Shown: positions 24,470 to 32,599 of the stretch, in pieces | Layout of the letters: every line of letters begins with the position of its first letter | Position numbering within the stretch: the first letter of the stretch is position 1 | Origin: Runella sp. SP2 | Lineage (GTDB): Bacteria; Bacteroidota; Bacteroidia; Cytophagales; Spirosomataceae | NCBI RefSeq assembly: GCF_003711225.1 | Contig: NZ_CP031030.1 | Location: forward strand, 6,127,501-6,191,500 | DNA length: 64,000 nt | Direction: 5' to 3' | The notes under the pieces: model-generated | What the model was told of the DNA's origin: nothing | The model's input: only the letters and a program-made list of their open reading frames with translations | Database searches by the model: none | Position numbers and translations under genes: made by a program

Positions 24470-24781
24470 CTATTGATAATGATGGGTCATATCATCAATC
24501 GTGACTATTTCGGTCAAAGTAATCATGTCATTTTGTAATCGAAACTCCAAGCGATAACTCAAGTCTATTCGAATAGAGTAAACTCCTTTTTTATCTCCTT
24601 TTAATTCCTCGAAATTTAACCCCCTGAATTGGTATAGAGCTATAGAGTTTTCTACGTTCTTCAAAATAGTTACTTTCTGGACAAACTTTTTGATAACTTG
24701 TTCGCTGTAACGAGGCTTGCCTTTGACGGTTTTTCCTTCGTACAATTTTTCCAAGTAGTCATTATTGAACTTTACTAGCAT
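24470..24781 (-). CDS. higB: HigB/RelE-type toxin
   Basis: A 103-residue small basic protein with the RelE/ParE-superfamily pattern: N-terminal helix (NDYLEKLYEGKTVKGKPRYSEQVIKKFVQKV), central NFEELKGDKKGVYSIRIDLSYRLEFRL strands with the R-x-S/D-x-x-Y-R-x-x-F core, and VTIDDMTHHYQ at the end. The HigB mRNA endonucleases keep the R and H/Y residues seen here. It precedes higA, so with the antitoxin it forms a type II system. A TTTG-N20-TAATTTTG promoter lies upstream. Confidence 0.88.
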   Translation of the reverse strand: MLVKFNNDYLEKLYEGKTVKGKPRYSEQVIKKFVQKVTILKNVENSIALYQFRGLNFEELKGDKKGVYSIRIDLSYRLEFRLQNDMITLTEIVTIDDMTHHYQ

Positions 24782-24803
24782 GTTCTTAGTAGAAGTGAAA
24801 ATA

Positions 24804-24835
24804 CAAAATTAAATTACATAATTTTGTTTACCAAA
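24804..24835 (-). promoter_or_regulatory. higBA promoter (TTTG-N20-TAATTTTG)
   Basis: On the minus strand TTTG (24835-24832) and TAATTTTG (24811-24804) are 20 bp apart, matching the Bacteroidetes primary-sigma consensus TTTG-N19to21-TAnnTTTG, with a predicted start site about 16 bp before higB. A second TAATTTTG at 24819-24826 on the plus strand faces the membrane methyltransferase gene, but lacks a clear -33 element. The back-to-back boxes would let HigA influence both genes; that is inference. Confidence 0.5.
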
Positions 24836-24847
24836 AAAATGTAAAAA

Positions 24848-25435
24848 ATGAGTCCCTACCTACTACAATCCTTCCTTTGGTTAGTTTATGGGTTGCTACA
24901 CAGTATATTAGCAAGCCACCAAGTCAAGCTTTTTTTTGAACAAAAATTAGGTAGTGCTTTTCGATTCTATCGCTTGATGTACAATGTGCTGGCATTTGTG
25001 CTGTTGATAGGGCTGTTGTGGTACCAACGTTTATTCCCTAAAGAACGCCTCTGGGCTTTTGCATGGTGGGCTGACATCCTAGCAGAAGCGGCCAAAGGCC
25101 TGGGTATAATCATTGCTTTATGGGCATTGCGAGGGTACGATTTGCGCGAATTTTTAGGACTCTCGACACCTACTTCATTGGCTACTCCCAACGAATTCCG
25201 CACGGGAGGGCTGCTGCGTTACGTACGGCATCCGTTATATACGGGGACTATTTTGTGGGCATGGGGCGTATTTGTGGGAGAAGCTAGCCCCCAAGCCTTG
25301 ATTATGGCCATTTGCATTACGGTCTATATTCGTATTGGCATTGTGTATGAAGAACGAAAACTTGTGCGCGAATTTGGGGACGCCTACGTGGAGTATCGCC
25401 GTCGAGTGCCGATGTTGTTTCCGAAATTATTTTAG
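24848..25435 (+). CDS. Membrane methyltransferase, isoprenylcysteine-carboxyl/phospholipid type
   Basis: The 195-residue protein has about five membrane segments (3-20, 40-60, 77-98, 128-145, 149-166) and ends in the conserved C-terminal signature of the ICMT/PEMT superfamily: GLLRYVRHPLYTGTILWAWG (about 118-137) and EERKLVREFGDAYVEYRRRVP (about 168-188), the SAM-binding E-E-x-x-L-x-x-x-F-G-x-x-Y. These enzymes methylate membrane-bound acceptors. Bacterial members are often of unknown substrate. It is transcribed divergently from higB and converges on the sulfatase gene, whose stop lies two bp after its own. Confidence 0.82.
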   Translation: MSPYLLQSFLWLVYGLLHSILASHQVKLFFEQKLGSAFRFYRLMYNVLAFVLLIGLLWYQRLFPKERLWAFAWWADILAEAAKGLGIIIALWALRGYDLREFLGLSTPTSLATPNEFRTGGLLRYVRHPLYTGTILWAWGVFVGEASPQALIMAICITVYIRIGIVYEERKLVREFGDAYVEYRRRVPMLFPKLF

Positions 25436-25437
25436 CC

Positions 25438-26949
25438 CTACCAACCCTTCACCCCTGGCCAAGAGGCACTTTGAACATACGGTTGGGGCGTTCCTGCGGT
25501 GCTGCGTCCGTCTTGAATGTATTTGCGGAGCAAGGCTTTGAGTTGCGTTACTTTGTCGGGATATTGGGCATAAAGGTTGGTTTTTTCGGCAGGGTCGTTT
25601 TTCAAATTGTAGAGCTGCACCGTGGGTAAACCCTCGTAATCCTTGCCAGGTTTGGGGTAACTCCATCCGCCCGAACCTGCATCCAAAATCAGCTTCCACT
25701 CGCCTTGTCGAATGGAAAACAATCCTTCTACCGAGTGGTGAACGGTGGCTTCCCGCAAAGGTTTTGTTGGGTTTTTGCCAAACAAAACAGGCACTAAGTC
25801 GTAGCTGTCTTCGCCCGCATTTTGGGGGAGTTTTTTGCCCTGAATCCCCGCACAAGTAGCCATAAAATCGGTTAAACAAATCGTTTGGTCGGAGGCCGTA
25901 CTGGGTTTAATACGCCCCGCCCACTTGGCAATAAACGGTACCCGATGCCCCCCTTCGTAGCTATCGGCTTTGTAGCCACGAAACCCATTGCTGGCAAAAT
26001 GCCCCGCTTTTTCCATGAGTTCAGTACCCGCGTAAGGCGCGCAGCCGTTGTCGGACGTAAAAATGATGAGTGTATTTTTGTCCATCCCTTGCTGGCGGAG
26101 TACTTGTTGGATTTGCCCAACGACGTCGTCCACCATCAGCACAAAATCGCCGTATTCGTTCAGCCCCGATTTGCCTAACCATTGCCCGTTAGGCAAAATG
26201 GGCGTGTGAGGCGCGGCCAGTGGTAAATACAGAAAAAAAGGTTGCGCAGCCGTACGACTACGAATGTATTCCACCGATTTTTGAACAAACCGTCCCAAGA
26301 CCTCCTCGTGCTTAAAATCGGCACCAGTAGGCCCTTTTCGCCACCATCCGTACTGCGTTTTAGATTCCGTTTCGCGGTCGGGTTGGGCCGTGACGCGACC
26401 ATTTTCAACATAGACGTAAGGCGGAATGTCGAGGGAGGCGGGAATGATGTAAGAATAGTCAAAGCCGTATTCGTTCGGCGATTTTTGGACGGGTTGAGAA
26501 AAATCAACGGGTACAACGGGGTCGTTTTTGGGTGCCCAATTGAGCCCCAAATGCCATTTGCCAACGCAGGCAGTTTGGTAGCCGTTTTGTTTCAAAAAGG
26601 AAGCCACAGTCAGTCGTTTGTCTTCAATAAGTGCCGAATCGTAGCTCCACGTAACCCCCTTTTTGAGCTTGCTACGCCACGAATACCGCCCCGTCAGAAT
26701 CCCGTAGCGCGTGGGCGTACACACCGCCGAGCCTGAGTGGGCATCCGTAAAACGCATTCCTTCCGCCGCCAATTGGTCGAGGTGTGGGGTTTTAAACTTA
26801 GCGTTTGGGTTAAATGCCGATACGTCGCCTTGCCCCATGTCGTCGGCCAAAATATAGATAATGTTGGGTTGGGTGGCAGGCGCTTGCCTGAACCATTGGG
26901 GTAAAATACCCAGGCCAATGACTAAAAATAGGGCTATTCGGGATTTCAT
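25438..26949 (-). CDS. Sulfatase (formylglycine-dependent arylsulfatase)
   Basis: The ATG at 26949 gives 503 residues with a signal peptide (about 1-24) and the N-terminal sulfatase signature NIIYILADDMGQGD (29-42) for calcium ligands. The active-site box is CTPTR with Cys77, the residue modified to formylglycine, followed by YGILTGRY. GKWHLG and TSDNGCAPYAG further on are the second signature and metal ligands. Bacteroidota sulfatases of this type desulfate polysaccharides or glycosaminoglycans outside the cytoplasm. No maturase (formylglycine-generating or anSME) is present in this window. It is convergent with the methyltransferase gene with only 2 bp between. Confidence 0.93.
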   Translation of the reverse strand: MKSRIALFLVIGLGILPQWFRQAPATQPNIIYILADDMGQGDVSAFNPNAKFKTPHLDQLAAEGMRFTDAHSGSAVCTPTRYGILTGRYSWRSKLKKGVTWSYDSALIEDKRLTVASFLKQNGYQTACVGKWHLGLNWAPKNDPVVPVDFSQPVQKSPNEYGFDYSYIIPASLDIPPYVYVENGRVTAQPDRETESKTQYGWWRKGPTGADFKHEEVLGRFVQKSVEYIRSRTAAQPFFLYLPLAAPHTPILPNGQWLGKSGLNEYGDFVLMVDDVVGQIQQVLRQQGMDKNTLIIFTSDNGCAPYAGTELMEKAGHFASNGFRGYKADSYEGGHRVPFIAKWAGRIKPSTASDQTICLTDFMATCAGIQGKKLPQNAGEDSYDLVPVLFGKNPTKPLREATVHHSVEGLFSIRQGEWKLILDAGSGGWSYPKPGKDYEGLPTVQLYNLKNDPAEKTNLYAQYPDKVTQLKALLRKYIQDGRSTAGTPQPYVQSASWPGVKGW

Positions 26950-27012
26950 TTGGAGGCGATGGTGTTGTTGAGAAACGAACAAACAATTAACATACACGAA
27001 AAAGAAAGAACC

Positions 27013-27723
27013 ATGAAAGAAATACTAAGAACGGCCCTGATTACGGGAGGAACGAAGGGAATTGGTCTGGGAGTGGCCGAAATGCTTATCAAAGAAGGGT
27101 ACAAAGTAGCGATAACGGGTCGCAACGCAGAAACGGTGGAAGCGGCAGCGGCACAGTTGAATCAATTGCAAGAAGGCGCGGCGTTAGGAGTCGTAGCCGA
27201 CGTGAGAAACTTTGATTCTCAGCAAGCGGCGGTGAATCAGGTGTTGGAAAAATGGGGACGTCTTGATGTGCTCGTTGCCAACGCTGGGGTAGGGCATTTT
27301 GCTCCCATCGAAAAGTTGACCCTCGAACAGTGGCAAGAAACGATTGACATTAACCTAACGGGCGTTTTTTACAGCACCAAAGCGTCGTTGGCTGCCCTTA
27401 CGGCGTCGCAAGGTTATTTGATTACGATTGCGAGTTTGGCAGGAACCAACTTTTTTGCCAACGGATCGGCCTACAATGCCAGTAAATTTGGCTTGGTAGG
27501 TTTTACGCAGGCGGTGATGATGGACGTACGTAGCGCTGGTATCAAAGCAACAACGATTATGCCAGGTTCGGTAGCGACGCACTTTAATAATCACGAACCT
27601 TCCGAAAAAGATGCGTGGAAGATTCAACCCGAAGATATTGGGCAAATTGTGGTGGATTTATTAAAAATGAATCCCCGCACGCTGCCAAGTAAAATCGAAG
27701 TTCGTCCGACGATGCCGAAATAA
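27013..27723 (+). CDS. Short-chain dehydrogenase/reductase
   Basis: The ATG at 27013 gives 236 residues beginning MKEILRTALITGGTKGIGLG, placing the TGxxxGxG NAD(P) motif near residue 12; an ATG at 26950 would run through the divergent promoter. NAGVGHFAPI, ITIASLAGTNFFANGSAYNASKFG with Ser, Tyr and Lys (Y-N-A-S-K) form the classical catalytic triad. The last residues (DIGQIVVDLLKMNPRTLPSKIEVRP) are the common C-terminus of 3-oxoacyl-ACP-reductase-like SDRs. Substrate unknown. Divergent from the sulfatase. Confidence 0.9.
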   Translation: MKEILRTALITGGTKGIGLGVAEMLIKEGYKVAITGRNAETVEAAAAQLNQLQEGAALGVVADVRNFDSQQAAVNQVLEKWGRLDVLVANAGVGHFAPIEKLTLEQWQETIDINLTGVFYSTKASLAALTASQGYLITIASLAGTNFFANGSAYNASKFGLVGFTQAVMMDVRSAGIKATTIMPGSVATHFNNHEPSEKDAWKIQPEDIGQIVVDLLKMNPRTLPSKIEVRPTMPK

Positions 27724-27773
27724 ATGATAATGAGGCAATTTGAAAATTAGGTAATTTGAAAATGTAAATGTGG

Positions 27774-27816
27774 CTCAGGTTACTAATAACCTGAGAAAGG
27801 GGTTTCTCAAAACCCC
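27774..27816. repeat. Two short hairpins including a GGGGTTT/AAACCCC variant of the dispersed repeat
   Basis: CTCAGGTT (27774-27781) pairs with AACCTGAG (27788-27795), and GGGGTTT (27799-27805) pairs with AAACCCC (27810-27816) around CTCA. The second has the same CTCA loop as the GGGTTGCTCACAACCC family and matches the variant at 2426-2441. Confidence 0.55.
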
Positions 27817-27837
27817 GTTAATCGAAAACTTCCCCAC

Positions 27838-27885
27838 AAACCAGCCCAAAAATGAGGAAAATTTTCCCCGTTTTTGGGCTGGTTT
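27838..27885 (+). terminator. Strong hairpin terminator after the SDR gene
   Basis: Perfect 15-bp arms AAACCAGCCCAAAAA (27838-27852) and complement (27871-27885) with an 18-nt loop are followed by TTTTTC. Confidence 0.8.
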
Positions 27886-27952
27886 TTTTCTTAGAACAAG
27901 TGGAACGAGGTTTTTGAAGGAAAAGTACAACCACAAAAACTCACTCACAACC

Positions 27953-28591
27953 ATGAAAAGAAGTGCCTATTTCCTCCTAATGATTGCTTTGATTTTGACA
28001 GGCAGACAAGCAATTGCCCAAGAAAATGTCTCTTTTGGCCCAATTGTAGGGGTAAATTTTTCGCGATTGACCAATCACCCAATTTATAACGACTGGAAAG
28101 TCGGCAACTCGGCGGGTATTTTTATCAACTACAGCGGAGAAAGCCGTTTAGGAGTCAATGGACAACTGTTGTATTCACGAATTGGGGGTGAATCGGGGAA
28201 CGGAGCCTCAAAAGGTCACCTCGATTATATCCAAATACCCATCATGGGAACGTATTACCTCAATGGCCGTGGCAACGCACTTCGTCCCAAATTGATGGCA
28301 GGACCTTACGTTGGATTTTTGGTCAAAGCCGTCAATGAAAGTAACGTAAATATCAATCCCGAAGGGGCGGCACGGGCTTATAAAGGCGTAGATGCGGGGG
28401 CAGCTTTGGGCGCAGGGCTCAATTATTCCCTCAAAAATAAAGTATGGCTCAACGCTGATTTGCGCTACAACATTGGCCTTACCAACGTGATGACCAACGC
28501 CTCTGATGTACACAACCGCTCGTGGGGACTCAACGTCGGCGTAAGTTTTCCACTAGGTAATTACTCGCCAAAAACAGGAAAGTTTAGATAG
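27953..28591 (+). CDS. Outer-membrane beta-barrel (porin-family) protein
   Basis: The ATG at 27953 gives 212 residues with a signal peptide (MKRSAYFLLMIALILTG, cleavage after AIAQ near 24). The in-frame ATG 61 codons upstream lies before a strong terminator and can be dismissed. The mature part resembles PorT/OmpW-like family barrels of Bacteroidota: FGPIVGVNFSRLTNH, VGNSAGIFINYSG, RLGVNGQLLYSRIGGE, YIQIPIMGTYYLNG, LMAGPYVGFLVKA, AALGAGLNYSLKN and GLNVGVSFPLG, about eight strands. Role unknown. Confidence 0.75.
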   Translation: MKRSAYFLLMIALILTGRQAIAQENVSFGPIVGVNFSRLTNHPIYNDWKVGNSAGIFINYSGESRLGVNGQLLYSRIGGESGNGASKGHLDYIQIPIMGTYYLNGRGNALRPKLMAGPYVGFLVKAVNESNVNINPEGAARAYKGVDAGAALGAGLNYSLKNKVWLNADLRYNIGLTNVMTNASDVHNRSWGLNVGVSFPLGNYSPKTGKFR

Positions 28592-28620
28592 GTTAGGTTA
28601 TATATAGTGGCTGGAAATGA

Positions 28621-28651
28621 CCCGTAGGCAGGCGATAAGCCCACCTACGGG
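28621..28651. terminator. Hairpin terminator
   Basis: CCCGTAGG (28621-28628) pairs with CCTACGGG (28644-28651), followed by CATTTTTTT on the plus strand; it lies between the convergent barrel gene and the VWA lipoprotein gene. Confidence 0.65.
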
Positions 28652-28658
28652 CATTTTT

Positions 28659-30512
28659 TTATTCGTCTTTTTTGGCAACTGTTTTGGAGGTATCCAGCGA
28701 CTGAGCCAATTTGACCAAGCGCACAAATTCGGCGCGATAGCCTTCTGGGTCTTTGGCAATAGCTCCTTGGGCAAGGTCAACGACCTGACGGTAAGAAGCT
28801 TCGCCCTTAAACTCCGAGCTGCGAAGCAATAGTCCCCATTCGGCTACCGCGGCCGCAAAACGGAAATTATTGGAAGTGCTGGCCAAAGGCGTCACTGTAT
28901 TACGCACAGGTACTTCAAAAAGGCGGCTCGTTTCGCTGTCGGGTTGTTTGTAGCGGAGTTTGATGGTTACCAGCTCGTCCGAAGAAGTGGCGACTTCTGC
29001 ACTTTTCTGGTATTTTAAATCATCCACTTTACTCAAATAAGCACTTTCCAATCCTGCGGGAATGATTTCGTACAAGGCCGTTACGGTATGGCCGCTCCCC
29101 ATTTCGCCCGCATCTTTTTTGTCATTGTGGAAGTCTTCGTTGTTCAACATTCGGTTTTCGTAGCCGATGAGGCGATAGCCTTTGACAAACCGTGGATTAA
29201 ATTCCAATTGTAGTTTTACATCTTTGGCAACGGTAAAAAGCGTCCCGCCGAATTCGTGTACAAATACTTTTTGCGCTTCTTGCAAATTGTCAATGTAGGC
29301 ATAATTTCCGTTTCCTTTGTCGGCCAAGGTTTCCATTTTGTTGTCTTTGTAATTACCCATTCCAAAGCCCAAAACACTCAAATACACACCGCTTTGGCGT
29401 TTTTCTTCGACCAATCGTTGCAATTCGCCCTCGCTCGAAACGCCCACGTTGAAGTCGCCATCACTGGCCAAAATGACGCGGTTATTGCCTCCTTTAATAA
29501 AATGGTCTTGGGCAATTTTATAGGCCAATCGGATGCCCTCGCCACCCGCCGTTGAACCTCCCGCCTGAAGATTGTCTAAGGCATCTTTGATGGTAGAAGT
29601 CTGATTACCAGGCGTAGAGGGGAGCACTGTTCCTGCCGCTCCTGCGTACACCACAATGGCCACGCGGTCGCTGGGACGAAGCTGATTGACCAATAATTTG
29701 AAGGCTTCTTTGACCAAAGGCAATTTGTTAGGCATTCCCATCGACCCCGATACGTCCACCAAAAACACCAAATTTGACGCAGGTAGGTTATCGCTAGGAA
29801 TGGTTTTGGCTTGCAGCCCGATGTGGAGCAACTTTAATCCTTTATTCCAAGGCGAATCTGACAGTTCGGTTTGAATAACTACGGGGTGTTCGCCTTTGGG
29901 CTGCGGATAGTCGTAGTCAAAATAGTTAATCATTTCCTCAATCCGCACCATGTCTTTCTGCGGAAATTGCCCCAAATTCAGCAGTCGGCGCACGTTACTA
30001 TAAGCCGCCCGATCTACGTCAATCGAAAACGTGGTGAGCGGGTTGTTTTTAGGATTGTGAAAACCGTTTTCATTGATGCCTTTGTATTCCTCGGCATTGA
30101 AGTCCATTTGCATGGGAGGAGGCGTACCCATCAAGGCAAAAGAAGAAGCAGGAGCCGTCGCGCTCTTTGCCTCACGCTTACTTAGTCCAGTCACTACGAC
30201 CTCTTGCAAGGCTTCGTGAGCTACTTTGAGCTTGACGTTCACTACCGAATCTTTACCAATGGTTCGTTCGACGGTTTGATAGCCAACGAAATTAAAAACC
30301 AGTTTGTCGCCCCTGCGAGCAGCCAGCGAATACCGCCCGTGGACGTCGGTAGTAGTGCCTTTGTTTTTTCCTTTAACAGCAATTGTTACGCCTGAAATGG
30401 GGGTCAACAGCCCTTCTTCAAGCACAGTACCCGTGACTGTAACGGGCGTAGATTGAGCGCAAGCAAACAACGTAAACACGCTTAAAATCAGGCAAAAAAG
30501 ATTTGTTTTCAT
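28659..30512 (-). CDS. VWA-domain lipoprotein with N-terminal CarboxypepD_reg-like domain (YfbK type)
   Basis: The 617-residue protein starts with a lipobox LFAC (Cys18), then a beta-sandwich of about 85 residues (VTVTGTVLEEG; GVTIAVKGKNKGTTTDVHGRYSL) ending in LQEVVVTGLSKRE, the carboxypeptidase-regulatory-like module with TonB-box-like tail otherwise seen at the start of SusC proteins. A YfbK-like linker (NPLTTFSIDVDRAAYSNVRRLL) follows, then the VWA domain with MIDAS FLVDVSGSMGMPNK and a C-terminal DUF3520-like part. It is divergent from the ECF sigma operon, whose second protein has the same EVVVTG module. A cell-envelope stress or adhesion role is plausible; the function is unknown. Confidence 0.88.
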   Translation of the reverse strand: MKTNLFCLILSVFTLFACAQSTPVTVTGTVLEEGLLTPISGVTIAVKGKNKGTTTDVHGRYSLAARRGDKLVFNFVGYQTVERTIGKDSVVNVKLKVAHEALQEVVVTGLSKREAKSATAPASSFALMGTPPPMQMDFNAEEYKGINENGFHNPKNNPLTTFSIDVDRAAYSNVRRLLNLGQFPQKDMVRIEEMINYFDYDYPQPKGEHPVVIQTELSDSPWNKGLKLLHIGLQAKTIPSDNLPASNLVFLVDVSGSMGMPNKLPLVKEAFKLLVNQLRPSDRVAIVVYAGAAGTVLPSTPGNQTSTIKDALDNLQAGGSTAGGEGIRLAYKIAQDHFIKGGNNRVILASDGDFNVGVSSEGELQRLVEEKRQSGVYLSVLGFGMGNYKDNKMETLADKGNGNYAYIDNLQEAQKVFVHEFGGTLFTVAKDVKLQLEFNPRFVKGYRLIGYENRMLNNEDFHNDKKDAGEMGSGHTVTALYEIIPAGLESAYLSKVDDLKYQKSAEVATSSDELVTIKLRYKQPDSETSRLFEVPVRNTVTPLASTSNNFRFAAAVAEWGLLLRSSEFKGEASYRQVVDLAQGAIAKDPEGYRAEFVRLVKLAQSLDTSKTVAKKDE

Positions 30513-30630
30513 GGTTGTGATTTGTTAGTTTCAACCACTAGATGCAGCTGCCAGCCCGATTCCATAAAAGTTTTTGAAATTTTTTGTGGAATTTTCTCTA
30601 TTTGTTCATCTACTACCAGAAGCTATTTAT

Positions 30631-30731
30631 ATTAACCACAAAGAGCACTAAGAAGAGGACAAACGGACAAAGAACCAGTTGTCCCATCTCATTGAGTTCT
30701 TTGTGCAATATCTTTGGGTACTCTGTGGTAA
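30631..30731. repeat. TTAACCACAAAGAG-type imperfect inverted repeat in the sigma/VWA intergenic region
   Basis: TTAACCACAAAGAGCAC (about 30632-30648) and GTACTCTGTGGTAA (about 30718-30731) are near-complementary ends of an about 100-bp element containing TTCTTTGTGCAATATCTTTGGG. Such ACCACAAAGAGCACAAAGA words are common dispersed bacterial intergenic repeats. It sits between two divergent promoters. Confidence 0.45.
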
Positions 30732-30793
30732 AATAAAAAGAGGTACTTCCCTGCTATCTTGTTAATTTTCAATACTTAAAAAGCAGCAAAGAC

Positions 30794-31375
30794 TTGTTCT
30801 TAAAACTATTTCGTCGAAAAGCAGATTTCTCCGATGCAGATTACCTCTCGGAGTACCGCCGAACGGGCAATTTGGCCGAGCTGGGCGAGTTGTACGAACG
30901 GCACATGGACATGGTCTTTGCGGTATGTTTCAAGTACTTGCGCGACGAAGACGATGCCAAAGATGCCGTTATGCAGGTGTTTGAGCAGTTGATAGAAGAG
31001 TTGAAAATCAGCGAAGTGCGTAACTTCAAAAGCTGGTTGCACAGCGTAACGCGCAATCATTGCCTGATGCAACTCCGCTCCAAACGCGTGTTGGTGGGCG
31101 ACGAGGGGCTGTTTGAACATGAAGCCTACGAAACCTTCGTGGTACAGGCTCCTGAAGCCGACGTAGCACTTGAAACGCAATTGTCGGATTTGGGCGATTG
31201 CCTGCAAACGTTGGCCGTAGAACAGCGCAAAAGTGTAGAGCTATTTTATTTCCAACAACTTTGCTATCAACAAATTGCCGAGCAAACGGGATTTGCATTA
31301 ACAAAAGTGAAAAGTTATCTCCAAAACGGAAAGCGTAACCTGAAACTGTGCATGGAGGGCAAACAACATGGCTAA
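30794..31375 (+). CDS. ECF-type RNA polymerase sigma-70 factor
   Basis: A TTG at 30794 gives 193 residues, MFLKLFRRKADFSDADYLSEYRRTG, which matches the usual start of Spirosomaceae-type sigma factors; no ATG precedes the conserved part. Region 2 is GELYERHMDMVFAVCFKYLRDEDDAKDAVMQVFE (core and -10 recognition); region 4 is CLQTLAVEQRKSVELFYFQQLCYQQIAEQTGFALTKVKSYLQNGKRNLK, a helix-turn-helix for -35. The next gene overlaps its end by 8 bp, and codes for a membrane protein with N-terminal cytoplasmic part, likely its regulator. Signal unknown. Confidence 0.9.
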   Translation: MFLKLFRRKADFSDADYLSEYRRTGNLAELGELYERHMDMVFAVCFKYLRDEDDAKDAVMQVFEQLIEELKISEVRNFKSWLHSVTRNHCLMQLRSKRVLVGDEGLFEHEAYETFVVQAPEADVALETQLSDLGDCLQTLAVEQRKSVELFYFQQLCYQQIAEQTGFALTKVKSYLQNGKRNLKLCMEGKQHG

Positions 31376-32585
31376 ATCAAAACAACCTACTCCGCCTTCG
31401 ACGCATCAACTGCGCCAGTACGTGGCAGGAAAGCTAACTCCCCGAGACCAGCACGAGGTAGAAAAAGAGGCATTACAAAACCAACAAGTCGATGATACGT
31501 TGGAAGGACTCCAAGCTATGAAAAACGCGGGCATGGACGAGTCGGCGGCGCTTTTGGATGTCCGTAGGCGGCTACAACAACGGATAGCGCCAAAAAGACG
31601 GAGGCTAGTGCCGTATTACTATGCTTCGGCCGCTGCGGTGGTCATGGCCGTGGGGTTGGGTTGGTGGTTGGTACAGCGGCAAGATTTACCCGAATCAACG
31701 GCTAAAACATCGGCTGAGAGGGTATTGCCGTCGGCTCCTGTCCCTGAAAGTGCGCCTATTTCAGCGGAAAAACAACCCACGCTTGCTGCCAAACCTAGCA
31801 CCAAAATTCCTACTCAGAGATTAGTCCAAGAACAAGTGGCCGCCGCGCCTCCTACCCAAGAAATGTTGGAAGCTGCCCCCGCCGAGAGTAGTGCAGTAAG
31901 CATAGTAGAAGAAAAAAAGGCGGACGAAGTCGCCGCAGTTCCTGCGCAGGAATTGGCCGCCAGACCCGCACAGGCAAAAAGTCGCGTAGCGTCGGCTCCT
32001 GCGGCGGCGTTACCAGTCGATACGTTTACGCTACGCGGCAAGATATTGGATGCCGAAACGCGAGAAGCACTGGCAGGAAGTATCATTGCGGTGATGGGAC
32101 GCAATCGAGGTACTTCTTCGGCTAACGACGGAACGTTTTTCCTACGAGGGGTACGTCCAAATGATAACCTAAGTATTGGTGCCATTGGTTTTGTTCCCGT
32201 TCAAATCACGGTGAAAGATTCGCTTTTAGCGCCAGTTTTGTTACAAGCAGAGCAAAATGCACTGAGTGAGGTAGTCGTTACAGGTAATGGCAAACGTTCT
32301 CAAAAGCCCAGATCAATCCAAAACCAAAAAGCGTATTCGGATTACTTACGGCAATCAGTACAAGCATTTTTGGAAAAAAATCCCCAAGGCCCTCGAGGGC
32401 GAGTGGTAGTAGAGTTTACGGTAAACGAGTTGGGGGAATTAAGTGATTTTGAGAACAAAAACGGAGCAAATAATCAGCTGTTTGAGGAGGCCGTTCGCAT
32501 CCTCAAACAGGGAGAAAAATGGACGCCAACCTATAAAAAAGGGAAGCCACAATCAGAAAGAAAAAGGCAAGTTTTTCAGTTTTAG
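31368..32585 (+). CDS. Membrane-anchored protein with CarboxypepD_reg-like and TonB-like C-terminal domains; probable anti-sigma partner
   Basis: The 405-residue protein overlaps the ECF sigma gene by 8 bp. Residues 1-80 are cytoplasmic, helical and charged and could bind the sigma factor; one transmembrane segment (about 83-103) follows, then a long Ala/Pro-rich periplasmic stalk. At about 220-300 lies a carboxypeptidase-regulatory-like sandwich (GKILDAETREALAGSII; GRNRGTSSANDGTFFLRGV) ending in LSEVVVTGNGKR. The C-terminal about 75 residues (RGRVVVEFTVNELGELSDFE; LFEEAVRILKQGEKWTPTYKKGK) look like the TonB C-terminal domain. This resembles proteins paired with ECF factors in Bacteroidota. 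Its anti-sigma role is inferred from position and topology. Confidence 0.75.
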   Translation: MAKSKQPTPPSTHQLRQYVAGKLTPRDQHEVEKEALQNQQVDDTLEGLQAMKNAGMDESAALLDVRRRLQQRIAPKRRRLVPYYYASAAAVVMAVGLGWWLVQRQDLPESTAKTSAERVLPSAPVPESAPISAEKQPTLAAKPSTKIPTQRLVQEQVAAAPPTQEMLEAAPAESSAVSIVEEKKADEVAAVPAQELAARPAQAKSRVASAPAAALPVDTFTLRGKILDAETREALAGSIIAVMGRNRGTSSANDGTFFLRGVRPNDNLSIGAIGFVPVQITVKDSLLAPVLLQAEQNALSEVVVTGNGKRSQKPRSIQNQKAYSDYLRQSVQAFLEKNPQGPRGRVVVEFTVNELGELSDFENKNGANNQLFEEAVRILKQGEKWTPTYKKGKPQSERKRQVFQF

Positions 32586-32599
32586 CACAAATGGGACGA

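Noticed and set aside
24107-24781. higBA as part of a defence island with the 12-16 kb module
   Set aside because: It is 8 kb away behind alaS and purM with normal composition; a solitary toxin-antitoxin pair is the simpler view.
25438-26949. Polysaccharide utilisation locus around the sulfatase
   Set aside because: No SusCD, glycoside hydrolase or sulfatase-maturing gene adjoins it; the SusCD pair is 22 kb away.
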